Below are positions 40,705 through 49,574 of a stretch of DNA of 64,000 nt, piece after piece (within the stretch, counting starts at the first letter, position 1; every line of letters begins with the position of its first letter). The DNA is from Oscillospiraceae bacterium. Its GTDB lineage: Bacteria; Bacillota; Clostridia; Oscillospirales; Oscillospiraceae. Made by a program: the position numbers and the translations under genes. Where the stretch lies: positions 53,439 through 117,438 of the forward strand of contig SVLL01000001.1 of the NCBI GenBank assembly GCA_015067935.1, read 5' to 3'. The notes beneath the pieces are model-generated. The model saw only the letters and a list, made by a program, of their open reading frames with translations, did not search any database and was not told the DNA's origin.

Positions 40705-41654
40705 TCCTTTCCAAGATCGTTCAGCTGCTGTTTCAGCTGCAGGTATTGGGTGCAGGAAGCTTGCAGCTTCTGAAGATAGGTTTCGTAGTCCGGATCCTGC
40801 TTTTGCCGCATTTTTTCGGCTTTGTCGAAGGCGTGCTCCAGATATTCGGTCATCTCCGCCAGCTGCTTGCTGACGGCATCCCGCAGCCGCTGCTTACGCA
40901 GCAGCTCCCGGAGCGAACGGAAGGTGTTTTGCAGCTTGTTGCGGAAGCTTTCTGTTTCGACTGCTTGAGGAAGATAGACCATCACCAGCGTCTGATCGTC
41001 ACCGTGGCGGCCCTCATAAAGAGCTTTTTCCGTAAAATCCGCCAGCTTTTCGGGCTCCAGCAGACCCTCGGAAAGCTTCCATGAATCGCTGTAGCCGTCG
41101 GTGCAGAGGGTCAATGCGCTGCAGCCGGGATATTCGCAGTGGCGGAAGCTGCGGACCACCCGTTCCGGGCTCTGGATCATACTGGTGGTGATGCTGTGAA
41201 AGCAGTCTTTGTCCTTAGGCAGAAGCTGCATAAAGCGGCCTTCGGCATCCAGAGCGCGGATCTCACCGTCGCCCAGCTGGAATACCTCAGCCTTATCTGC
41301 GGTCATCACCGCCGCCAGCAAGGTCGTGCCGTAAGCAAGGTGGGGGGCTTTGTCGCCCAGAAGCTTCTGCTCCCGTTCGTTCAGGGGCCACCGCTCCAGA
41401 TGCCGCTGCACCATACGGTCAAAGGTCTCCTTCACCGCCTTAGGGAAATCCGCTGCCGGGGTGCCTGCACGCAGCAGCCGGATGGCTGCCGCGCAGGCGA
41501 TTCTCGCACCCATGGAGGAGCGGACATAGCACTCTTTGCCGTGACCGTCTGCCACAGCGGCTATGACCTTCTCCTCATCGGTATAGAGCCGGTAATGGTC
41601 CTGAATGAGGCGGTGGTAAGTGCCGGTGTTTTGCCGGCAACAAAGCTTAAACAT
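40686..41654 (-). CDS. PP2C-family protein phosphatase
   Basis: MFKLCCRQNTGTYHRLIQDHYRLYTDEEKVIAAVADGHGKECYVRSSMGARIA; AYGTTLLAAVMTADKAEVFQLGDGEIRAL; LTLCTDGYSDSW. Confidence 0.85.
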   Translation of the reverse strand: MFKLCCRQNTGTYHRLIQDHYRLYTDEEKVIAAVADGHGKECYVRSSMGARIACAAAIRLLRAGTPAADFPKAVKETFDRMVQRHLERWPLNEREQKLLGDKAPHLAYGTTLLAAVMTADKAEVFQLGDGEIRALDAEGRFMQLLPKDKDCFHSITTSMIQSPERVVRSFRHCEYPGCSALTLCTDGYSDSWKLSEGLLEPEKLADFTEKALYEGRHGDDQTLVMVYLPQAVETESFRNKLQNTFRSLRELLRKQRLRDAVSKQLAEMTEYLEHAFDKAEKMRQKQDPDYETYLQKLQASCTQYLQLKQQLNDLGKEWLICL

Positions 41655-41676
41655 CGCGTCCACCTCTTTTCGATAA

Positions 41677-42546
41677 TTATGCGCCCAGCAAACCGTTGCC
41701 CAGCAGATCGTCGATCTTCTGCTCCAGCTTCTTCTGGGTGAAGTCTTCAGCAGTGGACATACCCTCTTCCTGACGCTCCACGGCCTGCTTGCCAACAGCG
41801 GCGGGGGTCTGGTTGTCCACATCGTAGTCAGTGTGGGTGGGATCCACATAAGTCAAGGTGGTCTTGATCATAGTGGGGGCCAGACGGCGGCTCAGGTCCT
41901 TATCAAGTGCGATGATGTTATCGGCGGAACCTGCCAGCAGAACGGCCTCATTCTTGTCCTTCTCGTTGCCCACATACACGCAGATCACATCCATCAGCTG
42001 CTTGACCAGACGGTTGTGATTGATCCGCTCGGTGGCCTGCTTACGGACAGCGGCATCGTCGGTGCCGGCAAAGTCGGTGATCATGGGGGCAATGATCTTG
42101 TAGTCACCCTTCTTGCGGTTGGTGACCATGGGATTGGTGCGGCTTACATCCAGATAACGGATGGCTGCGCTCAGGTTGGTGCCGCCATGGCAACGGAGCT
42201 GTTCCCGGGTAAAGATCTCAGCCAGCTGCTCAGGGGGCAGGGGAGTGCTGTTGAACTCATGGACATCGTCGTTGAAGGTCACGATCTTTACGCGAAAGGA
42301 GATCTTCAGGTCGGTCTTATTCTGCTTGGCAAGGCTCATAAGGGTCTCCTGAACGGCTTCGTACATATCCTCCTCGTGGATGCCCATAGAACCGCTGGTG
42401 TCCAGCATCAAAAGCACCAGACACTCGCGCAGCTGCTCGGCATCCTCATGCAGGCCGTCATCCTCGAGGACACGGATGCGCTCCATAGTGTGGTTGAAAA
42501 CGGCGGGGGTGAACAGGTTGGCAGAATGGATGGGGTAGGTTTTCAT
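41677..42546 (-). CDS. vWA domain protein (TerY-like)
   Basis: CLVLLMLDTSGSMGIHEEDMYEAVQETLMSL (MIDAS DxSGSM), CHGGTNLSAAIRYLD, APMITDFAGTDD. Confidence 0.88.
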   Translation of the reverse strand: MKTYPIHSANLFTPAVFNHTMERIRVLEDDGLHEDAEQLRECLVLLMLDTSGSMGIHEEDMYEAVQETLMSLAKQNKTDLKISFRVKIVTFNDDVHEFNSTPLPPEQLAEIFTREQLRCHGGTNLSAAIRYLDVSRTNPMVTNRKKGDYKIIAPMITDFAGTDDAAVRKQATERINHNRLVKQLMDVICVYVGNEKDKNEAVLLAGSADNIIALDKDLSRRLAPTMIKTTLTYVDPTHTDYDVDNQTPAAVGKQAVERQEEGMSTAEDFTQKKLEQKIDDLLGNGLLGA

Positions 42547-42580
42547 AGTAGTTTCCTCCTTGATATTTAAAGTTTTAGAT

Positions 42581-43549
42581 TTATACGGGATAGGACATTT
42601 CCAGAAGCTTCATAAAGTCGCCCAGACCGCGGCGGGGGGTCTGTCTGTGAAGGCAGTCGTCGCTGAAAAGGTGGCAATAGTAAAGCTTCAAAGGCTCGGG
42701 GATCTGTGCCCAGCGGGTCCGGGCGAGGGGAAAGGGGGTGTTGTTGTTCTGACCGAAGGAAAAATGGGGGGCTTTGCCGTAATGCTTGATAAAATTCTCG
42801 GGTGTATCGGGCTCTGCAAGCACCAGCTCACCGTCAAGGGGATGGTGGCGGCAGAATATCAGAAATGAGAGAACGCCAAACCCGTGAATATCGCTCTGAA
42901 TGCTGGGAACCTGGGGCTTTCCGGTGGCAGGATCGGGAACGATCTGCTCGGGTGCCCGGTAGTCACCGGTGCCGCCCAGACCCATATTGTACTTCTCCAG
43001 ATTCACATTCTCGCAATCGATGACCCGCACGCTGAAGGTGCCGTCAGGATTGATCTTGAAGAGGAAGTTGCTGTCGGAGATATCGCCGTAGATCAGGCCC
43101 ATCCGGTGCAGGACCATAATGGGCTCTGCCATGGCCTTGACCAGCTTGGCACGCTGCTGCATGGTCAGCTGCTTGTTCTTGATGGCGGCAGTCACCGGCA
43201 AGTAGCCTTCCACCAAGGGCATGGTGTACAGAAAGCTTGTCCGGTCCTTGTTCATCAGGCTCACCGACTTGGGCCAAACCAGTGCCGGGTGGGGAGAGCC
43301 CTCCTTAGCCATCAGCATACACTTGCGGTGGAAGGCCATTTTGCCCCCCATACCGTTGAACTTCTTGCGGTTGTTGGCGAATCGGTTGTAAAGGTGCTTC
43401 AGAGCCAGCAGCTCGCCGGTGCTCACATCCTGCACCTTGTATACATCGCCCTGCTCACCGCTGCCCAGAAAATCCAGAACCCGGACCTGTGTCGGCTTGG
43501 GGGCGTGAAGCTGCAGGATCTGACCTGCTTGGAAATTCATCTGTTTCAT
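42581..43549 (-). CDS. Ser/Thr protein kinase-like protein
   Basis: VLDFLGSGEQGDVYKVQDVSTGELLALKHL; GLIYGDISDSNFLF (catalytic loop); RVIDCENV (DFG-equivalent); GTGDYRAPEQI. Confidence 0.9.
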   Translation of the reverse strand: MKQMNFQAGQILQLHAPKPTQVRVLDFLGSGEQGDVYKVQDVSTGELLALKHLYNRFANNRKKFNGMGGKMAFHRKCMLMAKEGSPHPALVWPKSVSLMNKDRTSFLYTMPLVEGYLPVTAAIKNKQLTMQQRAKLVKAMAEPIMVLHRMGLIYGDISDSNFLFKINPDGTFSVRVIDCENVNLEKYNMGLGGTGDYRAPEQIVPDPATGKPQVPSIQSDIHGFGVLSFLIFCRHHPLDGELVLAEPDTPENFIKHYGKAPHFSFGQNNNTPFPLARTRWAQIPEPLKLYYCHLFSDDCLHRQTPRRGLGDFMKLLEMSYPV

Positions 43550-43569
43550 GGTGTCACTCCTTTTTTCGT

Positions 43570-44229
43570 TTAGCCCATGTAATACTTGCGGTTGGGACTG
43601 TACATTCTTTCAAACTCGGCACACATCTGTGCCACCAGCCGGGGATCCAGATTGGGCTTGTAATGGCAGCTCTTGGGACAGACATCATAACGCTCGGGCA
43701 GCCAGTGGTGCTTGTGCGCCTGCATATAGGCGTCGCTTTTCAAATAGTAGGTGTAAGAACCGTAACGGCTCCGGTGGAGATCCCAAGTGGGGTCCATGTG
43801 ATAGGTGGTCATACACCCGTTTTCGTCCGGGAGTCTGACCTGAAGCCAAGCGTGGTGATCCTTGGAGCCGGTGATGCAGCCGATCACCACGCGGCAATCA
43901 ATGCCGCACAGCCGATAGAGGACGAAGAGAATCTCGCTGATCCCCATACAGACCGCTGTGCCCGTGAGCATTGCCGATGCGTAGGTAAACCGAAGGTCAT
44001 TATCCTTTTCATTATGGTTGTACTGAACACATTCGGTCACCACGCGGTACAGCAGCAGGGCTTTTTCGTGGGGCGTCAGATTTTCGGGCATCTTCGTACA
44101 GAAGATAAGCAGCTTTCGTTTGATCTGCGCGAACTGTGCATCATTCATCGCGTTGCGGGTGACAAGGATGTTTTGCCGTTGATAGTTCTTGTGAACCCTC
44201 AGCAGCTTACTGCGGATTGCCGGTGTCAT
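43570..44229 (-). CDS. Transglutaminase-like protein
   Basis: Cys/His/Asp triad motifs LTGTAVCMGISEILFVLYRLCGI, SKDHHAWLQV, TYHMDPTWD. Confidence 0.85.
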   Translation of the reverse strand: MTPAIRSKLLRVHKNYQRQNILVTRNAMNDAQFAQIKRKLLIFCTKMPENLTPHEKALLLYRVVTECVQYNHNEKDNDLRFTYASAMLTGTAVCMGISEILFVLYRLCGIDCRVVIGCITGSKDHHAWLQVRLPDENGCMTTYHMDPTWDLHRSRYGSYTYYLKSDAYMQAHKHHWLPERYDVCPKSCHYKPNLDPRLVAQMCAEFERMYSPNRKYYMG

Positions 44230-44260
44230 TTTTTTGCCTCCTTCCGGTGGGTTTGATTGA

Positions 44261-44289
44261 AAAATATCACAACTTGAAAAAGTTGTCAA
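44261..44289 (-). promoter_or_regulatory. Sigma-A promoter for the leftward operon
   Basis: On minus strand TTGACA (44289-44284), 17-nt spacer, TATTTT (44266-44261). Confidence 0.7.
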
Positions 44290-44520
44290 TAACTATTTTT
44301 TCAAAGCAAAAATGCGGATTTAGATGCGATAAAAGTTAGATTTTCTAGGTTTTTCAGAAAATAAAAAATCTGATTTTTTCCTTTTCGATTTCCGTTTTTT
44401 TCCTCCGTTGGAATCCGGAAAAGCAGTGCGACTTTTTATCCGTTATTCGGAATTCTGATTTTTGGGCGGTTTTGAATTCAGAAAAGCTTTTCGACAAAAA
44501 TTATTCAGAAAAAACATCTG

Positions 44521-44549
44521 TTGACGGAAAGAAAAAGAATTATTACAAT
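44521..44549 (+). promoter_or_regulatory. Sigma-A promoter for rightward operon 1
   Basis: TTGACG (44521-44526), 17-nt spacer, TACAAT (44544-44549). Confidence 0.7.
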
Positions 44550-44596
44550 AATTGCAGAAAAAGAAAGATACCTTACATAAAAAGGAGAAATGGAAT

Positions 44597-45448
44597 ATGG
44601 CACCGAACAACAGACGGTCCAACGGCTCGAATAATTGGTTTTTCTTCCCTATGCAGGATCCTTTGGATATCAAGATACGCCAGATGCGTGACAAGGAACG
44701 GAAGCTGGAGGCGATGGAAAACGCCCTGCTTCAGTTGAAAGCGGATGTGGAAGCCCGGGAGCAGAAGCTGGCATCCGCAGCGGAAGATATAAAGAACCGG
44801 CAGATGCAGCTGGAGCTTTGGGCAAACGAATTGCAGAAGAAGGCAGACCGGCTGGGCGAAAGAGAAAGCCACCTGACCGAATGGGATCAGGCGGTTAAGG
44901 AAGCCTACGAGCAAACCGCAGCACAGGCAGAGCAGGCCCGGCAGATGGAGCGTTGGCAGCAGTCATTGGAGGAATCGGCAGAACGCTACCGTCAGGAGCG
45001 GACCAACTGGGAAAGCACAGTGGGCTCTATGCCCGAATCCGATTACCGGCAGAATATTGAAGCAGGTATGCAGAGCCTTACGGAGCATTTCGGAAACACC
45101 TTCCGGGAAATGCAGGAGCTGCGCAATCAGATCCGGGAATTGAGCGGAGCCATTCAGAGTTGCGATTGGGCTGCGGTGGAGCAGCTGTGCGAGCTGCACA
45201 GACGGCTGGAGCTGCTTGCTACCGGAGAGGCTCTGCGGGAGGCGGATTTTCTTGGGGCGATCCTCAAGAAATACTATAACCTCTGCCCCATTGAGCCGGC
45301 TCTGGGCAACAATTATTCCGAAACCCACCACGAGCGGCTCCATCGGGAGCAGGGCGGTCGGCTGATCATTCGCTGCTTCAGCAAGGGCTGGGCGAGCAAT
45401 GATACGGTTGTGCGCAGAGCCTTGGTGGATACCGCAGACGCGGTTTAA
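44597..45448 (+). CDS. Coiled-coil protein with GrpE-like C-terminus
   Basis: Long heptad-rich coiled coil; C-terminal NNYSETHHERLHREQGGRLIIRCFSKGWASNDTVVRRALVDTADAV resembling GrpE head domain; located 21 nt upstream of an Hsp70-like gene. Confidence 0.7.
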   Translation: MAPNNRRSNGSNNWFFFPMQDPLDIKIRQMRDKERKLEAMENALLQLKADVEAREQKLASAAEDIKNRQMQLELWANELQKKADRLGERESHLTEWDQAVKEAYEQTAAQAEQARQMERWQQSLEESAERYRQERTNWESTVGSMPESDYRQNIEAGMQSLTEHFGNTFREMQELRNQIRELSGAIQSCDWAAVEQLCELHRRLELLATGEALREADFLGAILKKYYNLCPIEPALGNNYSETHHERLHREQGGRLIIRCFSKGWASNDTVVRRALVDTADAV

Positions 45449-45469
45449 AAGAGAAAGGAGCGTTTACTG

Positions 45470-47080
45470 ATGGCACTTGTTGATGAACTCAACGATATGC
45501 TGGGCGACGGAAATGCCGCCGGAACCAGCTTCGGTATGGACTACGGCACTACCACCTGCGTATTTGCCTATAAGGAAGGTCCTTCCGCACCGCCCAAGGT
45601 GGTTAACTTCAGCAGCGTTTTGCGGAATTGGGAGATTCAGGATAATGCACCCAGTTTGTTTATGTGTGACGACAACGGCAGGGAGTACGCCTGTGATGAG
45701 GTCGTAGCGAAAAACGGTCTGGTGAACAATCCCGGAGCGGTTTGCAATTCCATCAAGACCAAGCTGGAAGAAAAAGAGATCATCCTGAACGGGCGCGAAT
45801 ATAAAACCCACTATATTGCCGTGGCGGTTGCCAAGCGGTTTATGGAGATCTGCAAGCTGGCTCTTAAGGAAGAGATGGTCTGTGATCCAATCAATTTGCT
45901 TGTGATCGGCGTGCCGGTGCTCTTCAATGCCGCCGCCCGGCGCGAATTAAAGCTCATTTTGCAGGAAGCCACCGGAATATCGGTGTATTTGGTGCCGGAA
46001 CCCATTCTGGCTGCGGTTGCCCATTCCTTTTATCTGCGCCGCCGCAAGGATGTAGTTTTTGTCGCCCGGGATACGATGACGCTGGATGTGGGCGGCGGCA
46101 CCACCGACTGTGTGGTTTTGAAGCCCAATCCCAAGCCAACCGCCAGCCAGCCCCATCCCTACACCGCCCATAATCCCGACGGTCTGATCGAGGCCGGCGA
46201 TGATATGGACCTCTGCATGATGAAGCTGATGACCGAAAAAATCTGCCGAAATCCCGGCACCATCAGCCAGAGCAATATCAAGGAGCTGTCCAATAAGAAC
46301 AGTTATATGTATTGCAGCCTGCGCCGGTTTGCCAAGCGGTTCAAGGAGCAGCTGTCCGGCGTGGATGTATTTGAGGATAATCTTTCCTTCGGTAAGGACT
46401 ACGGCAATACCTTTGTGAAGGTCACCCGGGAAGAATACGAAGATGCGATCCGCCCCCTGATCCGCAGAATCGTGGATCTGGCAGATCAGGTGCTGCGCAA
46501 GACCTACAGCGCGGCCCGGCCCGATGTGGACATTCTGCTGGTGGGCGGTGCTACCTACACCCCTCTGCTGACCCAGATGCTGCAGGAACGGTTTCCCTGG
46601 CTGAAGGACCGGATCTATCAGCAGTTCCCGGAGAAGGCAGTGGCAATGGGTGCGGCAATCTATGCGGAAACCCCGGATCTGGTGACCCCCAAGGTGGCAT
46701 TCGGCTATGCCGTGGATACCTTCGCCAGCGACGGTGTAACGGAGGTCCTGCAGGTGGTGATCCCCTCCGATGCGGTCCTTCCCAAGAAGGATATTTCCAA
46801 CTACAAGACCTTAAAGGAAGGCCAGACGGCGGTCACCTTCCATGTGTACGAGATTTACAATACGGACGGACGCAAGGTTCTTTCTATGGATGAGGGCTCC
46901 CAGAAGGAGTATTCCATCACCCATAAATTCGGGCGCAGAGTTCCTATGGGCACCAATGTATCGCTGACAACCACCCTTTCGGAAGAGGGCTTGCTGACGA
47001 TGAAGGTTACGGATTTCCTCTACGACAGCCCGGGACCCACAACGGTGACCTTTAATCTTTCCGGCACGACCCCTGTCTGA
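45470..47080 (+). CDS. Hsp70/DnaK-like ATPase
   Basis: FGMDYGTTTCVFAYKEG (phosphate 1), TLDVGGGTTDCVVLKP (phosphate 2), DILLVGGATYTPLLTQML (adenosine), AVAMGAAIYA. Confidence 0.92.
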   Translation: MALVDELNDMLGDGNAAGTSFGMDYGTTTCVFAYKEGPSAPPKVVNFSSVLRNWEIQDNAPSLFMCDDNGREYACDEVVAKNGLVNNPGAVCNSIKTKLEEKEIILNGREYKTHYIAVAVAKRFMEICKLALKEEMVCDPINLLVIGVPVLFNAAARRELKLILQEATGISVYLVPEPILAAVAHSFYLRRRKDVVFVARDTMTLDVGGGTTDCVVLKPNPKPTASQPHPYTAHNPDGLIEAGDDMDLCMMKLMTEKICRNPGTISQSNIKELSNKNSYMYCSLRRFAKRFKEQLSGVDVFEDNLSFGKDYGNTFVKVTREEYEDAIRPLIRRIVDLADQVLRKTYSAARPDVDILLVGGATYTPLLTQMLQERFPWLKDRIYQQFPEKAVAMGAAIYAETPDLVTPKVAFGYAVDTFASDGVTEVLQVVIPSDAVLPKKDISNYKTLKEGQTAVTFHVYEIYNTDGRKVLSMDEGSQKEYSITHKFGRRVPMGTNVSLTTTLSEEGLLTMKVTDFLYDSPGPTTVTFNLSGTTPV

Positions 47081-47093
47081 ACGGAGGTAGTAT

Positions 47094-48149
47094 ATGGCTA
47101 AGAAAAAGTCTGAAAGCTCTGCGCAGGGCTACTGGTTTGATATTGTCAGCGGCATTTGTTTTTCCGACCCCCTTCTGGATTACACCAACTTTATGCTTCT
47201 TTATTTGGCACCTGCCACAGTAACCTGCGGCAAAAACTACGGTAAGACCACCGGCCGTACCGCCGGTCGGGCCAAAAAAGGCGAGGAAATCAAGAAGGAT
47301 AAGCTTGTCCTGCGGCAGAAGGAATTTCTCAATTTCTATACCGAGACATTGAAGGAAATCTCTGTGGATGACAGCATCAAATCCCCTGCGGACCGGGCAA
47401 AGGAATTGGTGGAAAAGCTTACCGCGCCCCGGTTCTTTGTGGCAGAGGACAAGGAGTACGGCGCAAAGCCGGAGAACTGTACGGAAGACCGGTATCTGGG
47501 AATGTTCACCAATGTGATGCACGCCGGAAACCGCAATGCGAAAAAGGTGATGGACGAGGTGGTCACCATCTATGCGTCAATTGCCGGAATCGTCTATGAG
47601 CACACGGAAAAAAAGCAGCTCAGCTTCATCATCGATACCCTGCAAACGCAGATTCTGGCGGCGTTTCCCGAGCTGCGCATTCAGGAACACGAGGATGAGA
47701 TGACCCATCTGGGCTGGCTGATGTGCACGATGCTTCTTCTGCAGGCGTGGAAAAAAGACAGCACCGAGCCGGATTGCGCCCTGATGAACGGTCTGTTGGG
47801 ACTGGAATTGGAGGCGGCAGAGAAAGTTGTCCAGCCCCAGAAGCGGAATATCGCGCTGGAAATTCCCATGTTCCGGAATCTCTGTATGGCTGCGCTGCGT
47901 TCGAAGATGCAGCTGCAGGAGATGCAGGATTTTTACAATCTGCTCAAGCGGATTCACCAAACCATGCCCGAGTGCCTTACCCCGGACATCGTGAACGCCT
48001 TCAGTACGCACTTGTCCGAGGCCTATCAGGAGCAGATCCGGCAGATGCCTACCATCGATAATGCAAACAGCCTGATCGATGTTCTGAAAAACCTGCAGGA
48101 AATGGAAAAGACCTGTCAGGAAATCCTCCGGGCAATGGACAGCGTGTAG
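47094..48149 (+). CDS. Hypothetical protein (351 aa) co-transcribed with Hsp70-like gene
   Basis: Long ORF with RBS (ggaggt), 13 nt after hsp70-like stop; no recognised domain. Confidence 0.8.
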   Translation: MAKKKSESSAQGYWFDIVSGICFSDPLLDYTNFMLLYLAPATVTCGKNYGKTTGRTAGRAKKGEEIKKDKLVLRQKEFLNFYTETLKEISVDDSIKSPADRAKELVEKLTAPRFFVAEDKEYGAKPENCTEDRYLGMFTNVMHAGNRNAKKVMDEVVTIYASIAGIVYEHTEKKQLSFIIDTLQTQILAAFPELRIQEHEDEMTHLGWLMCTMLLLQAWKKDSTEPDCALMNGLLGLELEAAEKVVQPQKRNIALEIPMFRNLCMAALRSKMQLQEMQDFYNLLKRIHQTMPECLTPDIVNAFSTHLSEAYQEQIRQMPTIDNANSLIDVLKNLQEMEKTCQEILRAMDSV

Positions 48150-48162
48150 CCGTTTCTCCTTG

Positions 48163-48191
48163 TTGCATCTGCCTAGGCAATGTGGTATACT
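48163..48191 (+). promoter_or_regulatory. Possible internal promoter for TIR gene
   Basis: TTGCAT, 17-nt spacer, TATACT, in the ~170-nt gap before the TIR gene. Confidence 0.45.
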
Positions 48192-48320
48192 GGCGGCAGC
48201 AACAAGCAGGTTCAGGACGGAAAGCTGCTGAGAAACCGTGGGCTTTACCGCAGGATATACGAGCTGTATCCCGTTTGGGCCGCATACAACAAAAATCACA
48301 AAAGAGCGAGGGGGATTGTT

Positions 48321-49574
48321 ATGCCGGTCAAAACCCAATCAAAGGACATTTTTATAAGCTATCGGCGGGAGGACGGCTCTCTCTATGCGCATATTCTGGC
48401 CCAGTCTCTTGCAGAAAAGGGGTATTCCGTTTTTTATGACCGCAGAGCACTGGTCGTTGGATCTGTGTTTCCGCAGGAGCTGACCTGCGCGGTGGAAGAC
48501 TGCCACGACTTTATTGCCATCGTTTCCCCTATGTATCTGGCAGCGGAAAAGGATGGGGCATTGCGCATTGAGCAAGAGGAGGATTGGGTACGCAAGGAGA
48601 TCAGCCTTGCGCTGAAAAACGGCAAAAATATTATGCCCGTCGTAGTTGGCGGTGCCGCCAAAACCCCGTTGCCCAAAGATTTGGAAGCGTTTTCTAACCG
48701 AAACTTTATCAGCTTTGACCAGACGGCACCAATCGAGGAATTTGTTACCCGTCTGGAATTGGGTTTTTCTGAGGAAACCAAGGAAAATCGGGAATATAAT
48801 ACCCTTATGCAGGAACTGCGGGACATCAGCGATGAGCAGGACAATGATTTTAATATCAAGGTCCGCAAGCTGATTATGAAACACGACGAAGAGACCGTGG
48901 AAAAGAAGCTGCTGCCGCTGATCAAAGCTATGAAAGAGCCTGATTTGTGTTTCACCGCCTACTATGCGGCATTTACTTTCTACCGACGGCTGGGATATGT
49001 GTATAAAATTCACGATTTGGTGGATCACTTTAACGAGCAATTTAAGGATTATCGTTTTAATAACATCATTCTGTCCCAGCATTACAGCACCCTGTTTCAG
49101 CTGGAGGGGCATAAGCCGGAGGATTTACGCAAAGCCATAGAATATGCCCGCATTGCCTTGGAAAAGATCCCGGAAAACAGCGGCGTGATGCAAAATTACG
49201 CGGACCTGATTACCAAGGGCTTTGAGATGGGGGTAATGGGGAAAAGAAAAGACAAAGAGCAGCTGGCGTATGCCATCGGCAGAATTGAAAATGCCCTGAA
49301 AATCAATCCGGGTTATCCAAAGTATCACTGCACACTGGGAAGATTGCTCTCCTTCAAAAACCGTTTTGATGAGGCAATTATGGCCATTGAAAAGGCGATC
49401 AGTCTGGAAAATATGGAAACGAAGGATTCTTTTATCCGCATCGTGGAGTACAACAAGTATATTTTCGACATTAAACTCCGAAAGGTGCAAAGCAGGGTGC
49501 AGAATGGCTTTTTCTTCACCGGTGCGATGTTGGGTATTCTGGCAGTATTATGGATTTTGGGGCGTGTGCTATGA
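48321..49574 (+). CDS. TIR domain - TPR-like repeats - C-terminal TM protein
   Basis: KDIFISYRREDGSLYAHILAQSLAEKGYSVFYDRRAL...EEDWVRKEISLALKNGKNIMPVVVGG; helical repeats; C-terminal FFFTGAMLGILAVLWILGRVL. Confidence 0.9.
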   Translation: MPVKTQSKDIFISYRREDGSLYAHILAQSLAEKGYSVFYDRRALVVGSVFPQELTCAVEDCHDFIAIVSPMYLAAEKDGALRIEQEEDWVRKEISLALKNGKNIMPVVVGGAAKTPLPKDLEAFSNRNFISFDQTAPIEEFVTRLELGFSEETKENREYNTLMQELRDISDEQDNDFNIKVRKLIMKHDEETVEKKLLPLIKAMKEPDLCFTAYYAAFTFYRRLGYVYKIHDLVDHFNEQFKDYRFNNIILSQHYSTLFQLEGHKPEDLRKAIEYARIALEKIPENSGVMQNYADLITKGFEMGVMGKRKDKEQLAYAIGRIENALKINPGYPKYHCTLGRLLSFKNRFDEAIMAIEKAISLENMETKDSFIRIVEYNKYIFDIKLRKVQSRVQNGFFFTGAMLGILAVLWILGRVL

